Assembly: GCA_017541145.1 (NCBI GenBank)
Contig: JAFXZT010000066.1
Coordinates: 1-55,681 of the forward strand
Length of the DNA: 55,681 nucleotides
Source: Bacteroidales bacterium
GTDB lineage: Bacteria; Bacteroidota; Bacteroidia; Bacteroidales; UBA3824
Direction: 5' to 3'
Below, piece by piece: positions 37,027 through 45,529 of this stretch. The notes under the pieces were generated by a model, which was not told the DNA's origin, made no database searches, and saw only the letters and a list, made by a program, of their open reading frames with translations. A program made the position numbers and the translations under genes. Each line of letters starts with the position of its first letter. Positions within the stretch are counted from its first letter, which is position 1.

Positions 37027-38946
37027 ATGAGTATCTACAGCGACATATTAAAAAAGTATTGGGGATATGACTCGTTTCGTCCGCTACAAGAAGATATAAT
37101 CCGCTCAGTAGCAGACGATAACAAGGATACCTTAGGGCTTTTACCAACAGGTGGCGGCAAGAGTATAATCTTTCAAGTACCGGCACTTGCCAAGGATGGT
37201 GTGTGCATTGTAATAACGCCGCTGATAGCTCTCATGAAAGACCAAGTAGAAAATCTGAAACGCAGAAATATCAGAGCTTCAGCCGTTTACTCCGGAATGA
37301 CAGTACAAGAAATTCAAAACGCATTTGACTCGTGCATTTTTGGTGAAACAAAATTTTTGTACATGTCGCCCGAACGCTTAGGAACCGATCTTTTCATGGA
37401 AAAACTTAAGCAAATAAAAGTAAGCATTTTGGCAATCGACGAGGCTCACTGCATTTCGCAATGGGGTTATGATTTTAGACCTTCATACTTGAAAATCGCA
37501 GAGATACGGGATTTTTTGCCGGGCGTACCGGTGCTTGCCCTTACGGCTACAGCAACTCCCGAAGTGGCTGACGATATTCAAGAAAAATTAAAATTCAAGG
37601 AGAAAAATTTATTCAAAAAAAGTTTTGCGAGGAAAAATCTTATCTACATCGTAAGAAATGTAAAAGACAAAGAAAGTTACATGCTAAGGATTCTCAACTC
37701 GCAACCCGGCACAGGAATAGTTTATGTAAGAAACCGAAAACGTACACGCGAAACCGCTGAATTTCTGCAAAAAAACAATATTTCAGCTGAATATTTTCAT
37801 GCCGGTCTTACTCAAGCTTTTAAAGATTTTAGACAAGAACAATGGAAAAATGGTAAAACCCGTGTAATTTGTTCTACAAATGCGTTTGGAATGGGAATCG
37901 ACAAGCCGGACGTAAGAGTTGTGATACATCTTGACTTGCCGGATTCAATAGAAGCTTATTTTCAGGAAGCAGGACGCGCCGGAAGAGATGAGCAAAAGGC
38001 TTACGCTGTATTACTTTACAACGAAACCGATATCTCGAACCTCAGACGAAAACTTACGACTTCGTTCCCTGAAAAAAACTATATCAAGCAGGTTTACAAA
38101 GCGTTAGGAAACTATTTTCAGATTCCGATTGGCACGGCTGAAGGCAAGATGTTCGGTTTTAAACTTTATAATTTTGCTCAGCAATATAGTTTCAATCAAC
38201 TTCAAGTAATGAATGCTCTGAAGATTTTACAGCGTAACGGATATATCGAAACTACTGATGAAGTATTTTCAAAAGCAAAAGTGATGTTTGTAATTGACAG
38301 AGATGATTTGTACAAGTTTCAAGTAGCAAATGCAAAATTTGATTACTTTATAAAATTGTTGTTGAGAGGTTACGAAGGAATTTTTGGTAATTATGTGGAA
38401 ATCGACGAGGAAGCCATTGCGAGAAAAGAGAAATGTAATGTTGATTTGATTTACGCATATCTCAACAAATTATCACAAATGAATATAATTTCGTATATTC
38501 CACAGCGTAATACACCGTATTTGATTTACACATTGCCACGTGTAGACGAAAAAAATATAATTATAAAACCGGAAACATACGAATTGTTGAAAGAAAAATA
38601 CGAAACCAGAATAAATGCAATGATAAAATATTGTCTTAACGGAGAAATTTGCCGTTCAAGACAACTGATTTCATATTTTGGCGAAGACGATTCAGAAGAC
38701 TGTCAGGAATGTGATGTTTGTCATGCAAAGAAAGCAAATACAATTGATTCTGTGGATTTTGACTCGATTTTTGATGCAATTTATCAAACGATAAAAGCCG
38801 AACCGTGTGACAACGATACATTACATGTAAAAATGTCAAAATATAACACAATACATATTGACAAAGTTTTGCAACAGATGTCAAATGACGGTATCATAGC
38901 AGTAAATGATGAAATGAAATACTATTTGTCGGATACTGAAGAATAA
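37027..38946 (+). CDS. recQ: ATP-dependent DNA helicase RecQ, short form
   Basis: A 3'-5' DNA helicase for recombination and fork repair. ATG 37027 gives 639 residues; an upstream in-frame TTG overlaps the promoter. Motif I is LLPTGGGKS (Lys45), motif II DEAH at 138-141, motif III LALTATATP, and the C-terminal helicase lobe has STNAFGMGIDKPDVR and QEAGRAGRDEQ. The RecQ zinc site is present: Cys542, 559, 562 and 565. A winged-helix-like part follows and the protein ends without an obvious HRDC domain. A second, shorter RecQ class is common in Bacteroidota. Confidence 0.94.
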   Translation: MSIYSDILKKYWGYDSFRPLQEDIIRSVADDNKDTLGLLPTGGGKSIIFQVPALAKDGVCIVITPLIALMKDQVENLKRRNIRASAVYSGMTVQEIQNAFDSCIFGETKFLYMSPERLGTDLFMEKLKQIKVSILAIDEAHCISQWGYDFRPSYLKIAEIRDFLPGVPVLALTATATPEVADDIQEKLKFKEKNLFKKSFARKNLIYIVRNVKDKESYMLRILNSQPGTGIVYVRNRKRTRETAEFLQKNNISAEYFHAGLTQAFKDFRQEQWKNGKTRVICSTNAFGMGIDKPDVRVVIHLDLPDSIEAYFQEAGRAGRDEQKAYAVLLYNETDISNLRRKLTTSFPEKNYIKQVYKALGNYFQIPIGTAEGKMFGFKLYNFAQQYSFNQLQVMNALKILQRNGYIETTDEVFSKAKVMFVIDRDDLYKFQVANAKFDYFIKLLLRGYEGIFGNYVEIDEEAIARKEKCNVDLIYAYLNKLSQMNIISYIPQRNTPYLIYTLPRVDEKNIIIKPETYELLKEKYETRINAMIKYCLNGEICRSRQLISYFGEDDSEDCQECDVCHAKKANTIDSVDFDSIFDAIYQTIKAEPCDNDTLHVKMSKYNTIHIDKVLQQMSNDGIIAVNDEMKYYLSDTEE

Positions 38947-38994
38947 AAACACAATCAAAATAAAAAGAAAACAAAAATAATTAACATAAAAAAT

Positions 38995-40134
38995 ATGACA
39001 AAAAAAAACATCGTAATTACAGGAGGAGCCGGTTTCATTGGAAGCCACGTAGTAAGATTGTTTGTTAACAAATATTCTGATTATAAGATAATTAATCTCG
39101 ATAAGTTGACATACGCCGGTAATCTCGCAAATCTAAAAGATATCGAAAACAAACCTAATTACAAGTTTGTTAAAATGGACATCTGCGATTTCGACAATTT
39201 TTACAAACTTATGCAAGATGAAAAAATTGACGGCATTATCCATTTGGCAGCCGAATCTCATGTTGACCGCTCAATAAAAGATCCGTTTACTTTTGCAAAA
39301 ACAAATGTAATGGGCACGTTGTCACTTTTGCAAGCAGCAAAATTGTATTGGGAATCACTTCCGGAAAAATATGAAGGCAAGAGATTTTACCATATCTCTA
39401 CCGATGAAGTTTACGGAGCATTGCAAATGACTAATCCTGAAGGTGTTGAACCTCCATTCACAACTACTGCGTCATCAAAAGAACATCACTTGGCGTATGG
39501 TACGGAATTCTTTTTGGAAACTACAAAGTACAATCCGCATTCACCATACAGCGCGTCAAAAGCAAGTAGCGACCATTTTGTGAGGGCTTTTCATGATACT
39601 TACGGATTGCCGACAATTGTTACAAACTGTTCAAACAATTACGGTCCATACCAATTTCCTGAAAAACTTATTCCGTTGTTTATCAACAATATACGTCACA
39701 AGAAACCACTTCCGGTTTACGGCAAAGGCGAGAATGTAAGAGACTGGCTTTTTGTGGAAGACCATGCAAGAGCAATCGATTTGATTTTCCATAAAGGCAA
39801 TGTTGCTGACACTTATAATATTGGCGGTTTCAACGAATGGAAAAATATTGATATTATAAAAGTGGTAATCAAAACTGTTGACCGTTTGCTCGGACGTGCT
39901 GAAGGTGAGGATCTTAACTTGATAACTTATGTAAAAGACAGAGCCGGTCATGACATGCGATACGCAATCGATTCGTCAAAACTTCAGAAGGAACTCGGTT
40001 GGGAACCGTCGCTTCAGTTTGAAGAAGGTATCGAAAAAACTGTAAAATGGTACCTCAACAATCAAGAATGGATGGACAACATCACAAGCGGTGAATACGA
40101 AAAGTATTACGAATCGATGTATGCTAACCGATAA
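38995..40134 (+). CDS. rfbB: dTDP-glucose 4,6-dehydratase
   Basis: Makes dTDP-4-keto-6-deoxy-glucose from dTDP-glucose, with bound NAD. The 379-residue chain has ITGGAGFIGSH (NAD loop), HLAAESHVDRS, ISTDEVYG, and the catalytic YSASK with Tyr185 and Lys189. A 15-25 residue insert after EVYG (LQMTNPEGVEPPFTTTASS) is common in Bacteroidota members. rfbD follows 29 nt later; rfbA and rfbC are not in the window. Its product can feed both rhamnose and the amino-sugar aminotransferase at 41502. Confidence 0.95.
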   Translation: MTKKNIVITGGAGFIGSHVVRLFVNKYSDYKIINLDKLTYAGNLANLKDIENKPNYKFVKMDICDFDNFYKLMQDEKIDGIIHLAAESHVDRSIKDPFTFAKTNVMGTLSLLQAAKLYWESLPEKYEGKRFYHISTDEVYGALQMTNPEGVEPPFTTTASSKEHHLAYGTEFFLETTKYNPHSPYSASKASSDHFVRAFHDTYGLPTIVTNCSNNYGPYQFPEKLIPLFINNIRHKKPLPVYGKGENVRDWLFVEDHARAIDLIFHKGNVADTYNIGGFNEWKNIDIIKVVIKTVDRLLGRAEGEDLNLITYVKDRAGHDMRYAIDSSKLQKELGWEPSLQFEEGIEKTVKWYLNNQEWMDNITSGEYEKYYESMYANR

Positions 40135-40163
40135 AATAATATTGTTAACAAAAAAAATATAAA

Positions 40164-41069
40164 ATGAATATCCTTGTAACAGGAGCTAACGGTCAGTTAG
40201 GCAACGAGATGCGAATTGTCAGCAAAAAATCAGCTGACAATTTCATATTCTCAGATATCAATCAGCCGGAAGGTTTTGAAACTGAAATTTTGGATATTAC
40301 AAATCTCGAATCAATAAGAGAAATTGTAAAAACAAGAAAAATAAACTGTATAGTAAACTGTGCAGCTTGGACCAACGTTGACGGAGCAGAAACTCAAGAG
40401 CCTCTGGTAGAAAAACTAAATGCTGATGCACCTGAAAATCTGGCAATTGCAATGAAAGAGGTTGACGGTTTGTTGATTCAGATAAGTACCGATTACGTAT
40501 TTGGCAAAGAACCGTACAATACACCTTGTCGCGAAGACCAAAAAGGCACACCTACAGGAGTTTACGGTTTGACGAAACTACACGGCGAACAAAAAATTCA
40601 TGCGACCGGTTGTAAAAATGTAATCATAAGAACGGCATGGCTTTATTCTGAGTTTGGCAAGAATTTTTGTAAAACCATGGTAAATCTCACAGCAACCAAA
40701 CCGCAATTAAAAGTTGTATTTGACCAAGCAGGCACGCCGACATACGCACTTGATCTTGCAAATGCGATTTTAAAAGTGTTGGAAGATTACAATAAAAACA
40801 CAGCAAATTTCAGTAAAACAGGAATTTATCATTTCAGCGACGAAGGCGTATGTTCATGGTATGATTTTACAAAAATGATACAAGAATACACCGGGCAAAC
40901 AAGTTGTGATGTGCAACCATGTCACAGCAACGAATTTCCGTCGCCGGTAACAAGACCTTCATATTCAGTATTTGACAAGACAAAAATAAAAGAGACATTC
41001 GGTATAAAAATTCCGTATTGGACTGATAGTTTGAAAGTTTGTTTGAAGAATATGGGAAAAATGAAATAA
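40164..41069 (+). CDS. rfbD: dTDP-4-dehydrorhamnose reductase
   Basis: Last step of dTDP-L-rhamnose synthesis. A 301-residue SDR protein with NILVTGANGQLGNEM, CAAWTNVDGAE, LIQISTDYVFG, the YGLTKLHGE active-site Tyr/Lys pair and RTAWLYSEFGKNF. Length is normal. It is the second gene of the rfbB-rfbD unit and is followed at once by an intrinsic terminator, which separates it from the glycan locus. Confidence 0.94.
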   Translation: MNILVTGANGQLGNEMRIVSKKSADNFIFSDINQPEGFETEILDITNLESIREIVKTRKINCIVNCAAWTNVDGAETQEPLVEKLNADAPENLAIAMKEVDGLLIQISTDYVFGKEPYNTPCREDQKGTPTGVYGLTKLHGEQKIHATGCKNVIIRTAWLYSEFGKNFCKTMVNLTATKPQLKVVFDQAGTPTYALDLANAILKVLEDYNKNTANFSKTGIYHFSDEGVCSWYDFTKMIQEYTGQTSCDVQPCHSNEFPSPVTRPSYSVFDKTKIKETFGIKIPYWTDSLKVCLKNMGKMK

Positions 41070-41073
41070 AATA

Positions 41074-41112
41074 AAACGCCTGAAAGAATAATTCTTTTAG
41101 GCGTTTTTTATA
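41074..41112 (+). terminator. Terminator after rfbD
   Basis: Stem AACGCCTGAAAGAA / TTCTTTTAGGCGTT with one mismatch, 3-nt loop and T6. Confidence 0.9.
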
Positions 41113-41501
41113 AAAATAAATAAAAATGCGATAAATATTTAATTGATAATAAACGAATTAAAAAAAACATAAAAAAAATTATTGATTTTTATAGCATAAA
41201 TTCAAAAAATAAACGTTATCTTTGTGATGAATTTTGAAATTAAGAGAATCTGTGGAATTCAGAGTTCTATACGGACGATCCTAATCTATAAATTCCTTTC
41301 GTACAAATAGTTAGTAAAATCTCTGTTGAAGGCTATAATTCAGCAGGGGGAAAGAAGATAGTATAAATATGAAAAATTAGGATTGAGAAAAGGATAGAAT
41401 TTAGAAAAAAAGAGTAAAAATACTACATTTAGTATATATTATAAAATTCATTTACGAAATGAGAAGTAAATGAATAAACATATATAGAAAAAGGAAATAA
41501 A
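41113..41501 (+). promoter_or_regulatory. Promoter and long leader of the polysaccharide operon
   Basis: There is no gene in this 389-bp gap. A clear -7 box TATCTTTG lies at 41217-41224, leaving a leader of about 270 nt before ATG 41502. The leader has a small hairpin (GAATCTG with CAGAGTTC near 41248-41272), a GCAGGGGG purine stretch near 41345 and an A-rich end. Long leaders are where UpxY/NusG-type antiterminators act in Bacteroides capsule loci; no upxY gene is in the window. Confidence 0.55.
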
Positions 41502-42611
41502 ATGGAAAACAATATAATCACCGTTACATCTCCATTACTCCCCGACCTTGGCGAGTTTGAAAAATATCTCGAAGACATTTGGGACAGGAAGTGGATTACC
41601 AACAACGGCTATTACCACAAACAACTTGAAAGTGCACTTGCAGAATACCTCAAAGTGCCATACATCAGTTTGTTTACCAACGGAACATTGCCATTGATTA
41701 CAGCACTGCAGGCGTTGAGGATTACCGGCGAAGTGATAACAACTCCTTATAGTTTTGTGGCAACTACACATGCACTTTGGTGGAACGGAATCAAGCCTGT
41801 TTTCGTTGACATCGACCCCGCAACCGGCAATATAGACCCTGAAAAAATAGAAGCAGCCATCACGCCAAAAACCACTGCAATAATGCCCGTCCACGTTTAT
41901 GGCAAACCTTGTAAAACCAAAGAGATTCAGGAGATTGCTGATAAATATGGTCTAAAAATTATTTATGATGCAGCTCACGCTTTTGGTGTAGAAGTTGACG
42001 GCAAAAGCATTCTGAACGAAGGCGATATGTCAACTCTCAGTTTCCATGCCACGAAGGTTTTCAACACGATAGAAGGCGGTGCGATGGTGATGCACGACGA
42101 AAAAACGAAAAAGCGCATCGACTACCTCAAAAACTTCGGCTTTGCCGGAGAAACGGAAGTCATCGCCCCGGGCATCAATTCAAAGATGGACGAAATGCGT
42201 TCTGCATACGGTCTTGTAAATCTCAAACAAGTTGACAAGGCAATAGAGTCGCGCCGACAGGTCGCAATAAAATATCGCGCCGCACTGCACAATGTGGAGG
42301 GCATAACATTCTTTGATGATATGCCGGGCGTAAGGCACAACTACTCATATTTTCCGATTTTCGTCGATGCCGAAAAATACGGCATGACCCGCGACGAACT
42401 TTATGCAAAAATGAAGTCGCAGAATGTTTTGGGTCGCCGATACTTCTATCCGCTCATCAGCGAGTTCACCACATACCGTGGATTGGAATCCGCTAATAGA
42501 GAAAATCTTCCAAACGCTCACAAGATGGCGGATTCGGTGATTTGCCTGCCGATGTATGCAGGGCTGACGGATGAAGATGTAGAGAGGGGGATAAAAACAA
42601 TTATAAAATAA
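41502..42611 (+). CDS. DegT/DnrJ/EryC1/StrS sugar aminotransferase
   Basis: A PLP enzyme that aminates a nucleotide-linked keto-sugar. The 369-residue protein has FTNGTLPLITALQAL, TTPYSFVATTHALWW, DAAHAFGVEVDG and SFHATKVFNTIEGG with Schiff-base Lys185, then GINSKMDEMRSAYG. The best fit is the group that makes dTDP-4-amino-4,6-dideoxy-sugars, whose substrate RfbB (38995) would supply; the exact sugar and stereochemistry are not readable. First gene of the operon. Its local G+C (52% in 42121-42180) is far above that of later genes. Confidence 0.9.
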   Translation: MENNIITVTSPLLPDLGEFEKYLEDIWDRKWITNNGYYHKQLESALAEYLKVPYISLFTNGTLPLITALQALRITGEVITTPYSFVATTHALWWNGIKPVFVDIDPATGNIDPEKIEAAITPKTTAIMPVHVYGKPCKTKEIQEIADKYGLKIIYDAAHAFGVEVDGKSILNEGDMSTLSFHATKVFNTIEGGAMVMHDEKTKKRIDYLKNFGFAGETEVIAPGINSKMDEMRSAYGLVNLKQVDKAIESRRQVAIKYRAALHNVEGITFFDDMPGVRHNYSYFPIFVDAEKYGMTRDELYAKMKSQNVLGRRYFYPLISEFTTYRGLESANRENLPNAHKMADSVICLPMYAGLTDEDVERGIKTIIK

Positions 42612-42621
42612 GAATCTGAAG

Positions 42622-43779
42622 ATGATTGAACCGTCAATTATTTCTCAAAGCGTAAAGCCATCGTTGACAAGGAAATTGTTCAATATGGCAAAGCAATACA
42701 ACGACGTTATTGATTTTACATTAGGCGACCCTGACGTCCCAACACCCAAAGCAGTTCAAAATGCAGGTTGTGCCGCTATTATGGCTGGTAAAACAAGATA
42801 CTCGCAAAATGCAGGGCTACTGCCGTTGAGACAAACTATCAGCAATTATTATTCTGATAAAGAAGGATTGTTTTACAACGCTGACAACGAAATTATTGTT
42901 ACCGTAGGTGCAATGGAGGGTCTTTATCTTGCATTGCTGTCGTTGATTAATCCCGGCGACGAGGTAATTATTCCTGCGCCGTATTATGTCAATTACGCTC
43001 AAATGGTTTATATGTGTCATGGCAAACCTATTATCATTGACAATCCTGACGCCGATGAGTTGAGTTTTAATATTGAGGACATCGAAAAAGCTGTTACAGA
43101 TAAAACTAAACTAATAATTATCAACACCCCGTCAAATCCAACAGGTAAAATTATCTCTTGGAACAAAATAACAGCAATCGCAGAAATTGCTAAAAAAAAT
43201 GATTTGTTGGTCATAGCAGACGAAGTTTATAAGTGCTTGATTTACGACAACCAACAATTTAGAAGCATTGTTACAATTGACGGAATGAGGGAGCGCTCAA
43301 TACTTGTCAACAGTCTATCCAAAGAGTTTTGTATGACAGGTTGGCGCATTGGTTATGTTCTTGCACCCAAAATCGTTGTAGAAACAATGACCAAACTACA
43401 AGAAAACGTCTGTGCTTGTGCTCCACTGCCATCGCAATATGCTGCAATTGAGGCGTTGAGCGGCAAGGATTATTCGTCGCAAATGAAAGAAATTTTCAGA
43501 AGCAGACGAGATGTATTGGTAAATGGAATCAATGGTATTAAAGGCTTGTCGTGTAACGTTCCCGAAGCTACATTTTACCTTATGGTAAATATTTCGCAAA
43601 CAGGTATGAAGTCTGAGGAGTTTGCCGTGGAGTTACTAAAAAATGCTCACGTTGCACTCGTTCCGGGCATTACATACGGTAATAGTTGCGACAAGTATGT
43701 TAGAATTGCCTTTACACTTGACGAAAAAAAAATCGTGGAGGGCATAAGCAGAATCAAAAAATTTGTAGAAAGTTTATGA
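42622..43779 (+). CDS. Class I aminotransferase (AspC-like)
   Basis: A 385-residue fold-type-I PLP enzyme with DFTLGDPDVPTPKAV, TVGAMEGLYLALLSLINPGD, PAPYYVNY, NTPSNPTGKI, ADEVYKCLIYD and NSLSKEFCMTGWRIGY (Lys234). It resembles aspartate/aromatic aminotransferases rather than sugar aminotransferases. It lies 10 nt after the DegT gene and overlaps the ATP-grasp gene by 4 nt. It may make the amino-acid or keto-acid partner that the ligase then joins to an amino-sugar. Confidence 0.88.
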   Translation: MIEPSIISQSVKPSLTRKLFNMAKQYNDVIDFTLGDPDVPTPKAVQNAGCAAIMAGKTRYSQNAGLLPLRQTISNYYSDKEGLFYNADNEIIVTVGAMEGLYLALLSLINPGDEVIIPAPYYVNYAQMVYMCHGKPIIIDNPDADELSFNIEDIEKAVTDKTKLIIINTPSNPTGKIISWNKITAIAEIAKKNDLLVIADEVYKCLIYDNQQFRSIVTIDGMRERSILVNSLSKEFCMTGWRIGYVLAPKIVVETMTKLQENVCACAPLPSQYAAIEALSGKDYSSQMKEIFRSRRDVLVNGINGIKGLSCNVPEATFYLMVNISQTGMKSEEFAVELLKNAHVALVPGITYGNSCDKYVRIAFTLDEKKIVEGISRIKKFVESL

Positions 43780-44975
43780 AACGACTTTTGATGCTTGGCG
43801 GCTCGCTATATCAAACTTACGCAATCATGGCAGCCGTTGAAATGGGATATTATGTCATTACTTGCGATTATTTGCCCGACAATCCCGGACATAAATTTGC
43901 ACACGAATATTACAATGTGAGCACCACCGACAAAAATGCTGTATTAGAACTTGCCAAGCAGCTCAAAGTAGACGGCATTGTGGCATACGCCTCTGATCCT
44001 GCGGCACCGACTGCGGCCTTCGTCGCTGAAAAGTTAGGTCTGCCAACAAGTCCGTACAAGTCTGTTGAAATATTGTCCAAAAAGCATTTGTTCAGAAAGT
44101 ATCTCGCAGAACACGGATTCAATGTGCCAAAGGCAAAATCATACACTACATTTGAAGATGCCGAAAAAGACATCGACAAATTCCATCTGCCTGTAATGGT
44201 GAAACCCGTGGATTCATCCGGCAGTAAAGGTATCAACAAACTTACAGACAAATCTCAGTTAAAGGCTTTTGTTGAAGATGCATTGTCTTATTCTCGTGAT
44301 AAAATTTTCTTGATAGAGGAATTTATTGTCAAAAACGGACCACAGATTTCAGGCGATGCTTTTTCGGTAGATGGCAAGTTGGTTTTCCATTGTCTTGGCA
44401 ACGAGTTTTACAGCAGCAAGACAGACAAGGATTTTGCTCCCCTTGGAGAGTGTTGGCCGTCAATAATGCCCCAAAAAGTCATTGATGATTTGACGGCAGA
44501 TTTGCAGCGACTCATCACTTCGCTTGATATGAAATCTACTGCATATAATGTGGAGGCGATATACGGCACAGACGATAAGATTTATATTCTTGAACTTGGC
44601 GCAAGAAGTGGCGGAAGCCTTATACCGCAGGTTACCAAGTATGCGACAGGTGTAGATATGGTGCCGTATGTGATAAAGGCAGCCGCAGGAGACGATTGTT
44701 CAGATCTGAAAATGCAACCCGTAAAAGGGTTTTGGTCTAACTATATGGTTCATGCCAATGCAACAGGTCAATACGACGGTATTGAGTTTGACGAAACATT
44801 CAAGACGAAGAATTATGTGGATTACGTTACCGACACAAAACCAGGCGACAATGTCCACAAATATCGCGATGCACAGGATTGTGTCGGAGAGTTGATTCTC
44901 AAATACGACAGCAATGAAGAAATGTTCCAAGTAATTGAGAGTATGGACAAGTATGTAAAAGTGAGAGTGAAATAG
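43776..44975 (+). CDS. ATP-grasp ligase
   Basis: A 399-residue ATP-grasp protein with a pre-ATP-grasp Rossmann part (MKRLLMLGGSLYQTYAIMAA, GIVAYASDPAAPTAAFVAEKL). The grasp domain follows with VMVKPVDSSGSKGINKL (ATP lysine), FLIEEFIV and NVEAIYGTDDKIYILELGARSGG (metal-binding Glu and the Arg/Gly loop). Such enzymes form amide or peptide bonds through acyl phosphates. Between an aminotransferase and a GNAT gene in a glycan locus, it could acylate an amino-sugar with an amino acid. The start overlaps the preceding stop (ATGA). Confidence 0.87.
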   Translation: MKRLLMLGGSLYQTYAIMAAVEMGYYVITCDYLPDNPGHKFAHEYYNVSTTDKNAVLELAKQLKVDGIVAYASDPAAPTAAFVAEKLGLPTSPYKSVEILSKKHLFRKYLAEHGFNVPKAKSYTTFEDAEKDIDKFHLPVMVKPVDSSGSKGINKLTDKSQLKAFVEDALSYSRDKIFLIEEFIVKNGPQISGDAFSVDGKLVFHCLGNEFYSSKTDKDFAPLGECWPSIMPQKVIDDLTADLQRLITSLDMKSTAYNVEAIYGTDDKIYILELGARSGGSLIPQVTKYATGVDMVPYVIKAAAGDDCSDLKMQPVKGFWSNYMVHANATGQYDGIEFDETFKTKNYVDYVTDTKPGDNVHKYRDAQDCVGELILKYDSNEEMFQVIESMDKYVKVRVK

Positions 44976-44979
44976 GAAA

Positions 44980-45444
44980 ATGATTGAATACAACAACAAT
45001 TCTATCGAAATAAGAAAAGTAACGACACCAAAAGAAATAGAGTATCTGTTGAAAAATTTTGATAAAGAGTTTACTAATAATTTAACTAAGCGAATCCCGA
45101 ATCTAAAAGAATACGCAGTTAAATTGAGCAATAATTCTATCAACTTAGTGGCTATACACAATTCAGAAAAACTTGGATTTATATGTTTTTATTGTAATGA
45201 CACAAAATTCCGAAAAGCGTATATATCACAATTATGTGTTTCAGAACTACATAGACGAAAAGGAATTGGCAATTATTTAATAAATGAGGCTATTAAATAT
45301 TGTAACAATGAAGGCATGAATACATTGGATTTAGAAGTAGCAAAGTCCAACAATTCAGCTATCAATCTGTATAAACACAATGGTTTTATTGAGACAAAAG
45401 ATAATCCGCAATTCAATAGTTTCTTAATGAGAAAAAAGATATGA
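44980..45444 (+). CDS. GNAT-family N-acetyltransferase
   Basis: A 154-residue GNAT enzyme. The acetyl-CoA loop is RRKGIGNYLINEAI and the C-terminal part is LEVAKSNNSAINLYKHNGF, as in RimI-like proteins. It starts 4 nt after the ATP-grasp gene. In this setting the substrate could be an amino-sugar or its aminoacyl group. Codon use is clearly more AT-rich than in the three upstream genes, which suggests a composition junction near 44976. Confidence 0.85.
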   Translation: MIEYNNNSIEIRKVTTPKEIEYLLKNFDKEFTNNLTKRIPNLKEYAVKLSNNSINLVAIHNSEKLGFICFYCNDTKFRKAYISQLCVSELHRRKGIGNYLINEAIKYCNNEGMNTLDLEVAKSNNSAINLYKHNGFIETKDNPQFNSFLMRKKI

Positions 45445-45529
45445 TGGATGTAATTTTTTCACAAAAAACATTTAGAACTAAAATTTAAAAAAATCGAACA
45501 TGTTAAATTAATTTTTAATATTATATAAT

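Noticed and set aside
41279-41386. Possible invertible promoter (short inverted match ATCCTAAT / ATTAGGAT)
   Set aside because: Only 8 bp match, both arms lie downstream of the promoter, and no recombinase gene is near; Bacteroides invertible promoters have longer flanking repeats.
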